A stretch of DNA of 64,000 bases from Bacillota bacterium (lineage in GTDB: Bacteria; Bacillota; Clostridia; Peptostreptococcales; Anaerovoracaceae): assembly GCA_019420525.1 (NCBI GenBank), contig JAHZHA010000001.1, positions 94,840 to 158,839 on the forward strand, written 5' to 3'. The notes under the pieces were generated by a model. The model was not told the DNA's origin and made no database searches. It saw only the letters and a program-made list of their open reading frames with translations. Positions 52,261 to 61,200 of this stretch are shown one piece after another. Position 1 is the first letter of the stretch, and every line of letters starts with the position of its first letter. The translations under genes were made by a program, and so were the position numbers.

Positions 52261-53070
52261 ATGAAATCGTTTTTGACGAAAAAGACGGCGGCTCTTCTGT
52301 TTCTGATTCTGCTGTGCGCCGCCGCTCTGTTTTTCTTTCTGTTTTCCGCGGTCCAGACCGTCCGGACAAACGCGTCAGCCCAGCTGACAGAAGAGTGGGA
52401 ATCCGGTGCGGCTCCGGCCTCATCTGATGTGGATGCGGTGCCGCAGAAAATCGTCTGCCTGACGTTTGACGACGGACCTTCTTATCTGACACCCCAGGTC
52501 CTGGAGATTCTGAAGCAGTACGGTGTCAGAGCCACATTCTTCGTCACGGGGATCGACACACAGTATGCGTACTGCATCGCGGAAGAACGGGCTGCCGGCC
52601 ATACGGTGGGACTGCACACGTATTCTCACGATTACGCTCAGATCTACGCTTCAGAGGACGCCTATTACGAGGATCTGAAAAAAATTTCGGATATCTGCGT
52701 GGAGCAGCTGGGCTATATACCGAGATACATCCGCTTTCCCGGAGGAAGTTCCAATACGGCTTCGGCAAAATACAGCCCGGGACTGATGACGCGGCTTACG
52801 CAGGACGTGACGGAGCGCGGATATATATACGTCGACTGGAACTGCAGCAGCGGAGACGGTGAGGGAAGTCTGCCGCCGGAAGAACTTCTCGAGAATTCCG
52901 GGCAAAACGGCGGCGAGAATCCGGTGATACTCCTGTGCCACGACGGAGGAGGAAAAGAGACTACCGTGCAGGCGCTGCCTTCGATCATAGAACATTATAT
53001 GTCGGCAGGATACCGGTTTCAGACTGTAGATGAGGTTTCCGAAACGGCGCACCACCGGGTGGTAAATTAG
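52261..53070 (+). CDS. NodB-type polysaccharide deacetylase, membrane-anchored
   Basis: GGGAGGTG supports ATG 52261 (269 residues). An N-terminal membrane anchor (ALLFLILLCAAALFFFLF) is followed by a NodB domain: CLTFDDGPS (metal Asp pair), VGLHTYSHDY (His ligands), IRFPGGSSN and VDWNCSSGDG, with LLCHDGGGKETT near the end. It probably removes acetyl groups from peptidoglycan or a wall polysaccharide outside the membrane. Confidence 0.93.
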   Translation: MKSFLTKKTAALLFLILLCAAALFFFLFSAVQTVRTNASAQLTEEWESGAAPASSDVDAVPQKIVCLTFDDGPSYLTPQVLEILKQYGVRATFFVTGIDTQYAYCIAEERAAGHTVGLHTYSHDYAQIYASEDAYYEDLKKISDICVEQLGYIPRYIRFPGGSSNTASAKYSPGLMTRLTQDVTERGYIYVDWNCSSGDGEGSLPPEELLENSGQNGGENPVILLCHDGGGKETTVQALPSIIEHYMSAGYRFQTVDEVSETAHHRVVN

Positions 53071-53238
53071 AGCGGCAGATGGATAAAGAGAAGACTGCGG
53101 AAAACGGCGCCGAAAAGGAGTGCAATGCATATCCCGTACACGGATATCATAGATATTTTAGAAAAATTTACGAAATATCTTAAGATAATCTCAATAATTA
53201 TCCTTTATAATATCAGTTGTCGAAAGGATGTGAGTGTA

Positions 53239-53853
53239 TTGGGGAATGGAAATTACATATATCTTTTGTTTACGCGGTCGGACACGCTGATGTCGAGGGC
53301 GGTTTACTGGTTTACCCGGGATAAATATACCCATGTATCGATCTCGACAGATGAAAGTCTGAGTGATTTTTTCTCTTTCGGGAGAAGGGTTCCCTGCAGA
53401 ATGCTTCCGGCGGGATTTACAAAAGAATCGCTCAATGCCGGACTGTACCGGATGAACGGCGCGATGCCCTGCAGACTGGTTCGCATAGAGACAAAGCAGA
53501 GTGAGGTGGAACGGATCCGTACGATTCTCGATTTTTTTTACCGTTACCGCTTCCAGTATAAATACAGCATACTGGGAACGATTTTCTGCAGACTGGGAAT
53601 ACGGTATCAGCGGATACAGCATCGCTTTTGTTCTCAGTTTGTCAGCGAGCTGCTTCAGGAGTGCAGCATCATGAGAGAAGACAGAGAGCCTTCGCTCATC
53701 CGTCCGTCTCAGCTGGCCCGGGAGCCGTATGCCGACACGCTCTTCGAGGGAGACATCGAAGGCCTCAGGCGGTGGATCGAGAAGGCTCCCCGGAGCACGA
53801 ATCTCATCATGCTGAAAGATTACCGGAAAAACCCTGAGACTTCCGCCGTATGA
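53239..53853 (+). CDS. Permuted papain-fold (NlpC/P60-related, YiiX-like) protein
   Basis: TTG 53239 is the likely start: AAAGGATGTGA at 53223-53233 differs by one base from the perfect anti-SD match and lies 5 nt upstream. That gives 204 residues with no signal peptide. His32 in KYTHVSIS and the Cys in HRFCSQFVSELL are placed like a permuted NlpC/P60 Cys-His pair. Such proteins act on lipids or peptide bonds; the substrate is unknown. An AT-rich TATAAT (53206-53211) lies upstream but a good -35 was not found. Confidence 0.75.
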   Translation: MGNGNYIYLLFTRSDTLMSRAVYWFTRDKYTHVSISTDESLSDFFSFGRRVPCRMLPAGFTKESLNAGLYRMNGAMPCRLVRIETKQSEVERIRTILDFFYRYRFQYKYSILGTIFCRLGIRYQRIQHRFCSQFVSELLQECSIMREDREPSLIRPSQLAREPYADTLFEGDIEGLRRWIEKAPRSTNLIMLKDYRKNPETSAV

Positions 53854-53892
53854 ACGTTGGTGCGGAAAAAAATAAAAAAACAGAAGAATGTC

Positions 53893-53951
53893 AAAAAAAG
53901 AGGAAAGACGGCGCCGGATACGCAGTTCTTCCTCTTTTTTTAGATGTGTTT
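53893..53951. terminator. Bidirectional terminator
   Basis: AAAAAAAGAGGAA pairs with TTCCTCTTTTTTT; tails exist on both strands, serving the plus gene ending at 53853 and the minus gene ending at 54000. Confidence 0.85.
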
Positions 53952-53999
53952 TCGCCGTCTTCGCATCAGAATGATGCGGCGACGGCGGGATGGCGATGA

Positions 54000-54305
54000 T
54001 TACGCGAAAAGATCGTCGCCGCTCTTGAATTCGAAAGCGGGATGGAAGTCGAATTTGACGGCTCCTACTGCGATTCCGGGACCTACAGCGCGTTTGATTC
54101 TCGCGATACCTTCGTTGCCGAAGCCCGCGCACAGTTCGATGGCCGTGCATCCTTTTTCTACCAGTTCCTTTGCCGCGATTTCCGCTTCTGCATAAGTGGA
54201 GCAGCCGATGACATTCATATCGATATCGCTGCCTTCGATGACAGCTCTCTGCGTTTTAGGATCGCAGTTCGGCGCTACATAGAGAAAAGCACACTGAAAT
54301 TTCAT
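54000..54305 (-). CDS. DUF6506-type small protein
   Basis: 101 residues from ATG 54305, with GGAGGA 8 nt upstream. The protein MKFQCAFLYVAPNCDP onward, with VIGCSTYAEAEIAAKELVEKG, AIELCAGFGNEGIARIKRAV and IAVGAVKFDFHP, matches the DUF6506 family. No membrane segment. Conserved Cys and Asp suggest a small alpha/beta enzyme-like fold, but no function is known. Confidence 0.78.
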   Translation of the reverse strand: MKFQCAFLYVAPNCDPKTQRAVIEGSDIDMNVIGCSTYAEAEIAAKELVEKGCTAIELCAGFGNEGIARIKRAVGPGIAVGAVKFDFHPAFEFKSGDDLFA

Positions 54306-54497
54306 AGATCGTCCTCCTTGCATTTAAAATGGAAAAAATCCTATGATATGAGAGCCGGCCGCCGTCTTTTGATCCAGCGGCCGTAAAAGCTTTCACTTTA
54401 TCACAATAATATTGTAAAATACAGCAGTAAAAATGGAAAGAGCAAAATTGCCGGAATGAAAAATTATCGGAGACAGCACTGCCGTATATCCGCGAGA

Positions 54498-54526
54498 TTG
54501 ACAGAAACAGACACCGCTTATATGAT
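54498..54526 (+). promoter_or_regulatory. Promoter of the Abi_2 gene
   Basis: TTGACA (54498-54503), 17-nt spacer, TATGAT (54521-54526). Confidence 0.75.
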
Positions 54527-54604
54527 ACAGGCATAAGAAAAAATCCGTGGGGAATGCGGAAACTGCCGGCGCTGACAGAGGCAGAGAAAGGACGAAGGAA
54601 CGGT

Positions 54605-55513
54605 ATGACGAAAAAAAAGAGCGAAGAGATGACAAGAGAGCAGAAGGCCGATGTGAGGGAAAAGAGAGCTGCAACTTATGAAGAGCAGATCGCTATGATC
54701 CGGAACAAAGGCTTCATACTCTACGAAGACGAAGAGAAGGATTGCATCGCCTTTTTGAAGAAAGTCAATTACTATCGCTTTTCCGCCTATTTTCTGCCGT
54801 ACCTGAAAGAGGACCGGTCTTTTCAGAGAGGCGTGTCTTTTTTCAGGATTCAGCGGACATATGAGTTCGACAGCAGGATAAGGGCTCTCATCTTCGAGAT
54901 CATCGAAGACGTGGAGGTCAGCCTGCGCACAAAGCTGTCCTACTATATCTCGCAGAAATACGGTCCCTACGGGCATCTGGGAGATGGGATGTACACGAAG
55001 AAACACAACGAGCGGAGCTTTCAGGGAAGAGTCAGATCCTGTGTTGAGCAGAACAGAGATTCGCCTGCCATTCAAGAGAGTCTGAGAAAGAACGGCGGCA
55101 GAATACCGCTTTGGATTATCGTGGAATACTTTTCCATGGGCATGCTGGCTTATCTCTACAGCGATATGAAGCCGCAGGATCAGAAAAAAATCGCAGAGGA
55201 GATCTGCGGAACCGGTGTCAGACAGATGGACAGCTGGCTGCGCTGCGTGACGGAGCTTCGCAACCGCTGCGCCCACTATCTGCGTCTGTACTGCTGGTCC
55301 TTTTCATCGGTGCCGAAAATGCCGGAAGGTTTTGCTTTTTCTGCGGACAGAAGCCTCTTTTCCCAGCTGCTGGTACTGAAATTTCTCTATCCCGACGCCA
55401 GAGAGTGGAATTTTAAAATGATGGCAGTTCTGGAACCGCTGATGGAAGAATACGAAAACGATATCGAACTGCGTCACATCGGATTTCCGGAAAACTGGAA
55501 GGAAATGCTGTAA
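54605..55513 (+). CDS. Abi_2-family (AbiD/AbiF) abortive-infection protein
   Basis: ATG 54605 follows AAGGA; 302 residues. Family marks: TYEEQIAMIRNKGFIL near the N terminus, LKKVNYYRFSAYFLPYL, TYEFDSRIRALIFEIIEDVEVSLRTKLSYYI, PLWIIVEYFSMGMLAYLY, and ELRNRCAHYLRLY, an R-x4-H HEPN-type RNase motif. Lactococcal AbiD/AbiF relatives stop phage by killing or arresting infected cells. It is a lone gene with its own consensus promoter and terminator, typical of a defence cassette. Confidence 0.93.
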   Translation: MTKKKSEEMTREQKADVREKRAATYEEQIAMIRNKGFILYEDEEKDCIAFLKKVNYYRFSAYFLPYLKEDRSFQRGVSFFRIQRTYEFDSRIRALIFEIIEDVEVSLRTKLSYYISQKYGPYGHLGDGMYTKKHNERSFQGRVRSCVEQNRDSPAIQESLRKNGGRIPLWIIVEYFSMGMLAYLYSDMKPQDQKKIAEEICGTGVRQMDSWLRCVTELRNRCAHYLRLYCWSFSSVPKMPEGFAFSADRSLFSQLLVLKFLYPDAREWNFKMMAVLEPLMEEYENDIELRHIGFPENWKEML

Positions 55514-55565
55514 TCTCTTCGTGGATAACAGCTCGCAGCATCCTGCGGGTCAGACTGAGAAAGAC

Positions 55566-55613
55566 AAAAAGGGTGTCCCAAAAGTCATGAATGACGAGAG
55601 GGACACCCTTTTT
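55566..55613. terminator. Bidirectional terminator between Abi_2 and NUDIX genes
   Basis: AAAAAGGGTGTCCC pairs perfectly with GGGACACCCTTTTT around a 20-nt loop; it ends both convergent transcripts. Confidence 0.92.
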
Positions 55614-55617
55614 ATGT

Positions 55618-56121
55618 TTATGCGGAAGTACGGCTGAGAGTGGCGATCTCCTCATCGCTGAGTTCTCTGTGATTGAGCGCCGCCGAAGTCAGCCGGTCTT
55701 CCCGATAACTGAGCTTCAGCGAGAAGAACGGTTCGCCCTCCTGCATCAGCCTCAGAAATATCCGGTCTCCGGGCCAGAGGGGGAGGCTGAAGATTTTAGC
55801 CCGGGGAACCCATTCCAGTTCGCCTTCGTCGCAGTCGGACAGCTCTCCTGTGAAATCGGAAGACGTGTAGAGATACATATATTCCGTCGGGTATTCGTCG
55901 GAAACGAAAGTGACGATTCCGTGCCAGTGCCAGGAGCGCAGAGTCAGACCGGTCTCTTCTTTTACTTCCCGCAGAAGACATTCTTCGGGACTTTCTCCGT
56001 CCTCGAATTTTCCGCCGACACCGATCCATTTGTCTTTGTTAAAATCATGCTCTTTTTTCGTGCGGTGCAGGAGCAGGTACGAGTCGTTCTTTTCTATATA
56101 ACATAATGTAGTATTTATCAT
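55618..56121 (-). CDS. NUDIX hydrolase (MutT-like)
   Basis: 167 residues with a full Nudix box (GGKFEDGESPEECLLREV then KEETGL). It probably hydrolyses an oxidised or surplus nucleoside polyphosphate; YIEKNDSYLLLHR and the WPGDRIFLRLM segment resemble 8-oxo-dGTP-type members. It follows tyrA by 21 bp on the same strand and is likely in the same transcript, ending at the terminator just beyond its stop. Confidence 0.93.
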   Translation of the reverse strand: MINTTLCYIEKNDSYLLLHRTKKEHDFNKDKWIGVGGKFEDGESPEECLLREVKEETGLTLRSWHWHGIVTFVSDEYPTEYMYLYTSSDFTGELSDCDEGELEWVPRAKIFSLPLWPGDRIFLRLMQEGEPFFSLKLSYREDRLTSAALNHRELSDEEIATLSRTSA

Positions 56122-56142
56122 CTGTCATTTTCCCCGGTCCGA

Positions 56143-57006
56143 TCAGTCATATATGATTTTCTTTTCCGAAGCGTTGTGCTGCTTCAGGATGCGGCCTTTC
56201 TTGAGAAGCTCGCGGATTTTTTCACGGTCGCCGGCTTCGAGAGCTTCCTTATGCTGCCCGATGTGTTTCATCAGGGCATCGATCTCGTTGAGGAGGTTGT
56301 CCCGATTGAGGAGGAAGAGGTCGCACCAGATATTTTCGTCCAGACGCGCTACCCGGGTCATGTCCAGGAAGCTGCCGGCGCTGAAGCCCTTTTCCTTCGG
56401 CAGCGTCGGACTCTTGATGTAGGAATTGGAGACGACGTGTGCCAGCTGAGACGTGTAGGCGATGCTTTCGTCGTGGCGTTCCGGGGAAGATTCGATCACC
56501 GTCTTGAATCCGATGTCGTAGGCCAGTTTTCTGAGAATGTCCACGTGTTCACGGTTGGAACGCTCCGTAGGGGTGATCAGGTAGCTGGCGTTGACGAACA
56601 TGTCGGCCAGAGAGAAGGAGAATCCGGAAAATTCCGTGCCGGCCATGGGGTGCGAGCCGATGAAAGAAATCCCGGCTTCCGCCAGGGGTCCCTCGAGACG
56701 TTCCACGATGTATTTCTTGACGCCGCACACATCGGTGACGATGGCGTTCTGAGAAAAATTTTCCCTGTTTTCCAGGACGAAATCCACGATTTTGTGTGGA
56801 GGAAGAGCCACGATGACGAGATCTGCACGTTTCATGAGATGCGGACGGTCCACCGGTATGATTTCATCCACGCTTTCCATGGCGATGGCCATATCGATAG
56901 TGGCTTCGTCGGAATCCATGCCAATCATGTGGTGTGCAGTGTATTTTTTGATGGCTTTGCAGAAGGAACCGCCGATGAGTCCCATACCTACGACTAATAT
57001 TTTCAT
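56143..57006 (-). CDS. tyrA: Prephenate dehydrogenase
   Basis: Oxidative decarboxylation of prephenate to 4-hydroxyphenylpyruvate for tyrosine. The NAD fold starts VVGMGLIGGSFCKAI; GSHPMAGTEFSGF is the substrate-binding signature with the catalytic His; SQLAHVVSNSY and FLDMTRVA follow. 287 residues with no ACT domain, the short form. GAGGT precedes the start. Other shikimate genes are not adjacent. Confidence 0.95.
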   Translation of the reverse strand: MKILVVGMGLIGGSFCKAIKKYTAHHMIGMDSDEATIDMAIAMESVDEIIPVDRPHLMKRADLVIVALPPHKIVDFVLENRENFSQNAIVTDVCGVKKYIVERLEGPLAEAGISFIGSHPMAGTEFSGFSFSLADMFVNASYLITPTERSNREHVDILRKLAYDIGFKTVIESSPERHDESIAYTSQLAHVVSNSYIKSPTLPKEKGFSAGSFLDMTRVARLDENIWCDLFLLNRDNLLNEIDALMKHIGQHKEALEAGDREKIRELLKKGRILKQHNASEKKIIYD

Positions 57007-57447
57007 ATGATAAACCTCGATTCTGCGTAAAAAGCCGGAAAAACGGCGAGAAAGAACTTTGCATCTGCTGCCGTACCGTTCTGGTGCGATGATAATGATG
57101 CTGTTACCATTATAGCACAGCCGTGACGTTTGGAAAGAAAAATACTTTAAAACATTAAGGCGTTAGTGTATGAAAAAAGAGTTATCAGGAAATATTATCG
57201 GCAAAAAATCAAAATTTTGTCACAAATTATTGAAATAGTAATATAAACAGCTTATGAGATGGTAAAATTAATTTAAAATTTACATATAACTTATTGATAT
57301 ACTATCGATATTGACACCTGTTATTCTATTTTGTCATTTAACATATCTTTTAAAAGTTGGAATAGAAGACAGCTGAAAATATCGTATCTAATACAGGAAA
57401 ATACTGAGAATAGGAATATAAAATAAAGGGAGGACGAGATAGAAAAA
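57007..57447. other. AT-rich intergenic region between tyrA and the sortase gene
   Basis: The left part has the tyrA promoter. The right ~300 bp are very AT-rich with a TTGACA at 57311-57316 but no convincing -10 at 16-18 nt, so the promoter of the sortase/adhesin unit is not resolved. No coding region or known regulatory RNA is visible. Confidence 0.5.
57109..57136 (-). promoter_or_regulatory. Probable tyrA promoter
   Basis: On the minus strand TTTCCA (57136-57131), 16-nt spacer, TATAAT (57114-57109). Confidence 0.5.
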
Positions 57448-58239
57448 ATGAATATGAAAAAAGTGCTGTATTTGAGCAGCATCGTGATCTGCTCGGCCGG
57501 ATTTGTGCTGTGCGGGATAATGCTGATAAGACAGTGGGTAGAATACAAAAATGCGTCGTCTTCCTATGCTGTATGGGAACAAAAAGCGGCTACTTTGCAG
57601 GGAAGCCACGAATCTGGGCAGGAAGAAATGCTGAAAATAGACTGGCAGAAGTTGCAGGCAATCAATCCGGAAACGAAAGGGTGGCTCTTCAGCCAAGGCA
57701 CGGAGCTCTCCTATCCGGTAGTCCAGGGGGCAGACAACGAGTATTATCTGAATCACCTCTTTGACGGTACGGAAAACAGTTCCGGCTGCCTGTTTATCGA
57801 CAGCCGGTGGGATGAAGAAAAACACAGAAATTGCGTGATTTACGGACACCATATGAAAAATGGCACGATGTTTGCTCTTCTGGAGAATTATCAGCAACAG
57901 GAATATTTCGAAAAGCATCCTGTGCTGCAGTGGATCACGCCGGAGGGAACACAGACCATTGAGCTTTTTTCGGCTTATATCGCATCGGCGGACAGTGATG
58001 CATGGAAGATGGACTTCGAGTCCGGAACGGAATATGTGGACTGGCTGAAGCGAATACAGGACAGGTCCTGTTTTCGCAGCGAATATTCGCCGACGGAAGA
58101 CGACAGAGTGATGACGCTGTCCACCTGCAGTTATGCGTTTGAGGAGGCGTGCTTTGTCTGCCACGGCATTATCGGTGAAATTCGGAAGGACGGTACCGGC
58201 AGCGCCGGCGAAGGAAACGAAAGGGCGATATCCGGATGA
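57448..58239 (+). CDS. srtB: Class B sortase with Cys at the catalytic Arg position
   Basis: 263 residues: N-terminal membrane helix (VLYLSSIVICSAGFVLCGIML), then a class B sortase domain with INPETKGWL, LSYPVVQGADNEYYL, SGCLFIDSR, His134 in YGHHM and Cys227 in TLSTC. In class B relatives of this loop length an Arg follows the Cys by eight residues (ARxV); here that residue is Cys235 (EEACFVCHG), encoded by TGC at 58150-58152. TGC is one transition from CGC (Arg). The enzyme should join surface proteins to peptidoglycan or pilins to each other, probably the giant adhesin encoded 37 bp downstream. Confidence 0.92.
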   Translation: MNMKKVLYLSSIVICSAGFVLCGIMLIRQWVEYKNASSSYAVWEQKAATLQGSHESGQEEMLKIDWQKLQAINPETKGWLFSQGTELSYPVVQGADNEYYLNHLFDGTENSSGCLFIDSRWDEEKHRNCVIYGHHMKNGTMFALLENYQQQEYFEKHPVLQWITPEGTQTIELFSAYIASADSDAWKMDFESGTEYVDWLKRIQDRSCFRSEYSPTEDDRVMTLSTCSYAFEEACFVCHGIIGEIRKDGTGSAGEGNERAISG

Positions 58240-58276
58240 TGTGTTTTCGGATCAGCAAACAGAGGGGAGGATGAAT

Positions 58277-61200
58277 ATGAGAACATTCAGGCACAGTATA
58301 ACGACACGGATATTCAGTATATTGCTCGTCGTCTGTATGGTGGCAGAGCTGATATTCGTATCGGCCATTACGTATGCTGCAGGAACTGATAAAGTTCCGG
58401 TGAGTATAAAACTGACGCCGGAAACTCAGAGTGAGGACGGAAGCAGAACTGCGAAACTGGAAGTATCCCTTTCGGAAACAGCTGCCGCGATGATCGAAAT
58501 CAGTCTGACAGAAGAAGAGATATCTTCACTTTCTCTGTCGGAGATATCGGTCGTCGATGAAGCGGAACTGCAGGAAAAAGAAACGGTTCCGGAAGAAAGT
58601 AAACCGCCTCAGGATGAGACTGGCGTGGGATCGGACACAACATCTCAGACCGGTCAGGATACGGAGGATACACAGATGCCTCCAGCTGATCCGGTTCCGG
58701 GAGAAGGAGAAACAGCTGCGGACGATTCGGCTCTGGGAGAAAGTGAACCGCCTCAGGATGAGACTGGCGGGGGAACAGACACAACACTTCAGACCGGTCC
58801 GGATACGGGGGACATACAGGCACCTCCGGCTGATCCGGTTCCGGGAGAAGGAGAAACGGACGGAAATGTGCAGACTCCGGCAGATATCCAGGTATCTGAA
58901 AAATCCCTTGAAGGAGCTGTATCCGCCGGAAATTCCGGAGACACGACACAGGTATCCCTTCTGAGCCAAAATACAGATACCGGGCTGAGGGAGGTTTTGA
59001 TACAGAAAACGGACGGAAGCGGCGTATTGCGCATTCTGGCAAAAGGGACAGGATACAGCAAAGAACTGAAATTTGTTGCGGCAGGTGAGGATCCGAGAAT
59101 CGAAATAACGAAAGCGGATATTCTCGTTAAAACTTTCAGCGACGAATCGGACAGCCAGATCCCGGACAACATCGGCGCAGGAAGCGGTCTGCTGCTGCTG
59201 ACATCCGACACTGCCGACAGCAGCGAGAGGTGGAGCTATACGGGTCCGGCATATTTTACCGTTCTTCAGACAGTACCGGAAGAGACGGCTATTACTGCAA
59301 ATCTGGAAGAGATCAGTCTGGACGGAGACGGGAGTAAGGATGTTGCCTATACTGTCACCGTGCGGAAACCGGATCAGGGCAGCGAACCTGAGACAACGAC
59401 ATTTTCTCTCACCTGGCCGGAGGGTATGACAAGGCTGGCAGGGGGACTGATTCTGTCAGGTCCGGATTCTGAAAAAAAATATACTGTCACCAGCGGAGGA
59501 CAACGGCTGGCTGTATTATCTGCGGATCAGTACGTGACTGCGAAAAATCTGAAGGCGTCGGATTCCGGCCTGACTTTTGATATAGAAGTAGCGGCGTCAG
59601 GGAGCGCAGATATTGAAACCTGTCAATTTACGTTTACTGTAGACTGCGGCGTTTTTGAGCGTTCCTCGGCTGCCTTCAGCGGAAGCATGACGCTGTCCGG
59701 AGCCGGTGCGGAAGGGCAGCAGACTGTGACAAAAGCTGTCACCGTGACGAACGGAAAGACTTCACTGCCGGGCGAAGACGAGGGATATACTGTCACCGTT
59801 ACGGAATCCAAGGGAGTCATCACACAGACGGTAGCCTGGGCGGACAATGAAAATGAAGAAGAAAAGCGGCCGGGATACGGCAGGGAAGGCGGCCAGTTTT
59901 ACCCGCGTCTGTTTTTTACCATCAATGGCGTACGCACGGAGCTGACGGACAGCACGCTGGAAAACGCAGGACTGAAAGCCTGGCCGACGATCAGCGAAAT
60001 TGCAGGAGGAAGCGGATTTACCATCCAAAATCTCCCTTCTGAAATTCAGCAAAAAGACGGTTTCGGAAATACTCAGACATACAGTGTCTCCTGGTCTGCG
60101 GAACCGCCGGTGAATGTTCCGGCAGGATATGCTTTTGCAGAGGTGACAGAAAACAATATAGGTCAGTATCCGTCCGTCAGCCAGACAGGCTGGTACTACA
60201 TGCTGGGACGGGATTTTTCTTTTACTCTGGAGGCGAAAAAGGGAGCGGACAATACGCTGACAGAAGAACAAATTCGTCAGATACTCGACAACTTTAATTT
60301 TAAGTGGAGTTATACCAACGGCTCCGGAGAGGAAACTCTTCCGCAGCTGATCGAAGAGGGAATTGCACGGCTGGACATCGACAATGAAACCGGCCGGATA
60401 ACGGTTTCCGGCATGTGGAAATACAATCTGGACGGCAGTCCCATCACCTATTGGGTGACCGAAAAAGAAGATGATGAAGACGGCAAAGCTGACGGAAGAT
60501 TAACGGAGGCGGAGCTGACAGACGGTCTGCTTCCTGACGAAGGCGACTGGCTGGAGATCATTTACGACAACAGCAAGGTTCCGAATCACGGGCAGGATAC
60601 ATCAGCGGTATACGGCGGCGGTACGCTGCGCCTGCTGCTGTCCGGCGAGACGGATTTCTCGGCGGAAAAACGCTGGCTGGATCAAAATCCGGCTGATTTG
60701 CTTGAAACCCGTCCGGATGTGACGTTTACTCTGTGGCGCTACCGTAAAGGTCAGGAACCGAATACGGCTGCTACGGTGAAAGAGGGCAGCAGCAATGTGA
60801 CCTTTAAGCTGGACAGCGGGACGGAAGAACCTGAGTTTTCAGATTCGGACGGGGAAGGATATTATTATTATCCTGTCACATTCAAGGACGGCGATAGAAA
60901 AGATAAAATTTTCCCTAAGTACGATCCGGACGGTTATGCTTACGTCTACGGTGTCAAAGAAGAAGTGAACACCAAGAATAACACTTACGAGACACTGTAC
61001 GGAGTGGTGGGAGACGACGATGAAATTATCGAGGGTTCCGATTACTTACCGTACCAAGGCAGCCGGAAGTCCGGCGACACCATGCTGTACGACGGCGGAA
61101 CACTGTCTAATCGGCTGAAGGATACCGTGAGAGTTTCAGCTTCTAAAAAATGGGAAGCGGCCGCTTATCAGGCTGCTTTTGAAGATGTTGCCGTGGAATT

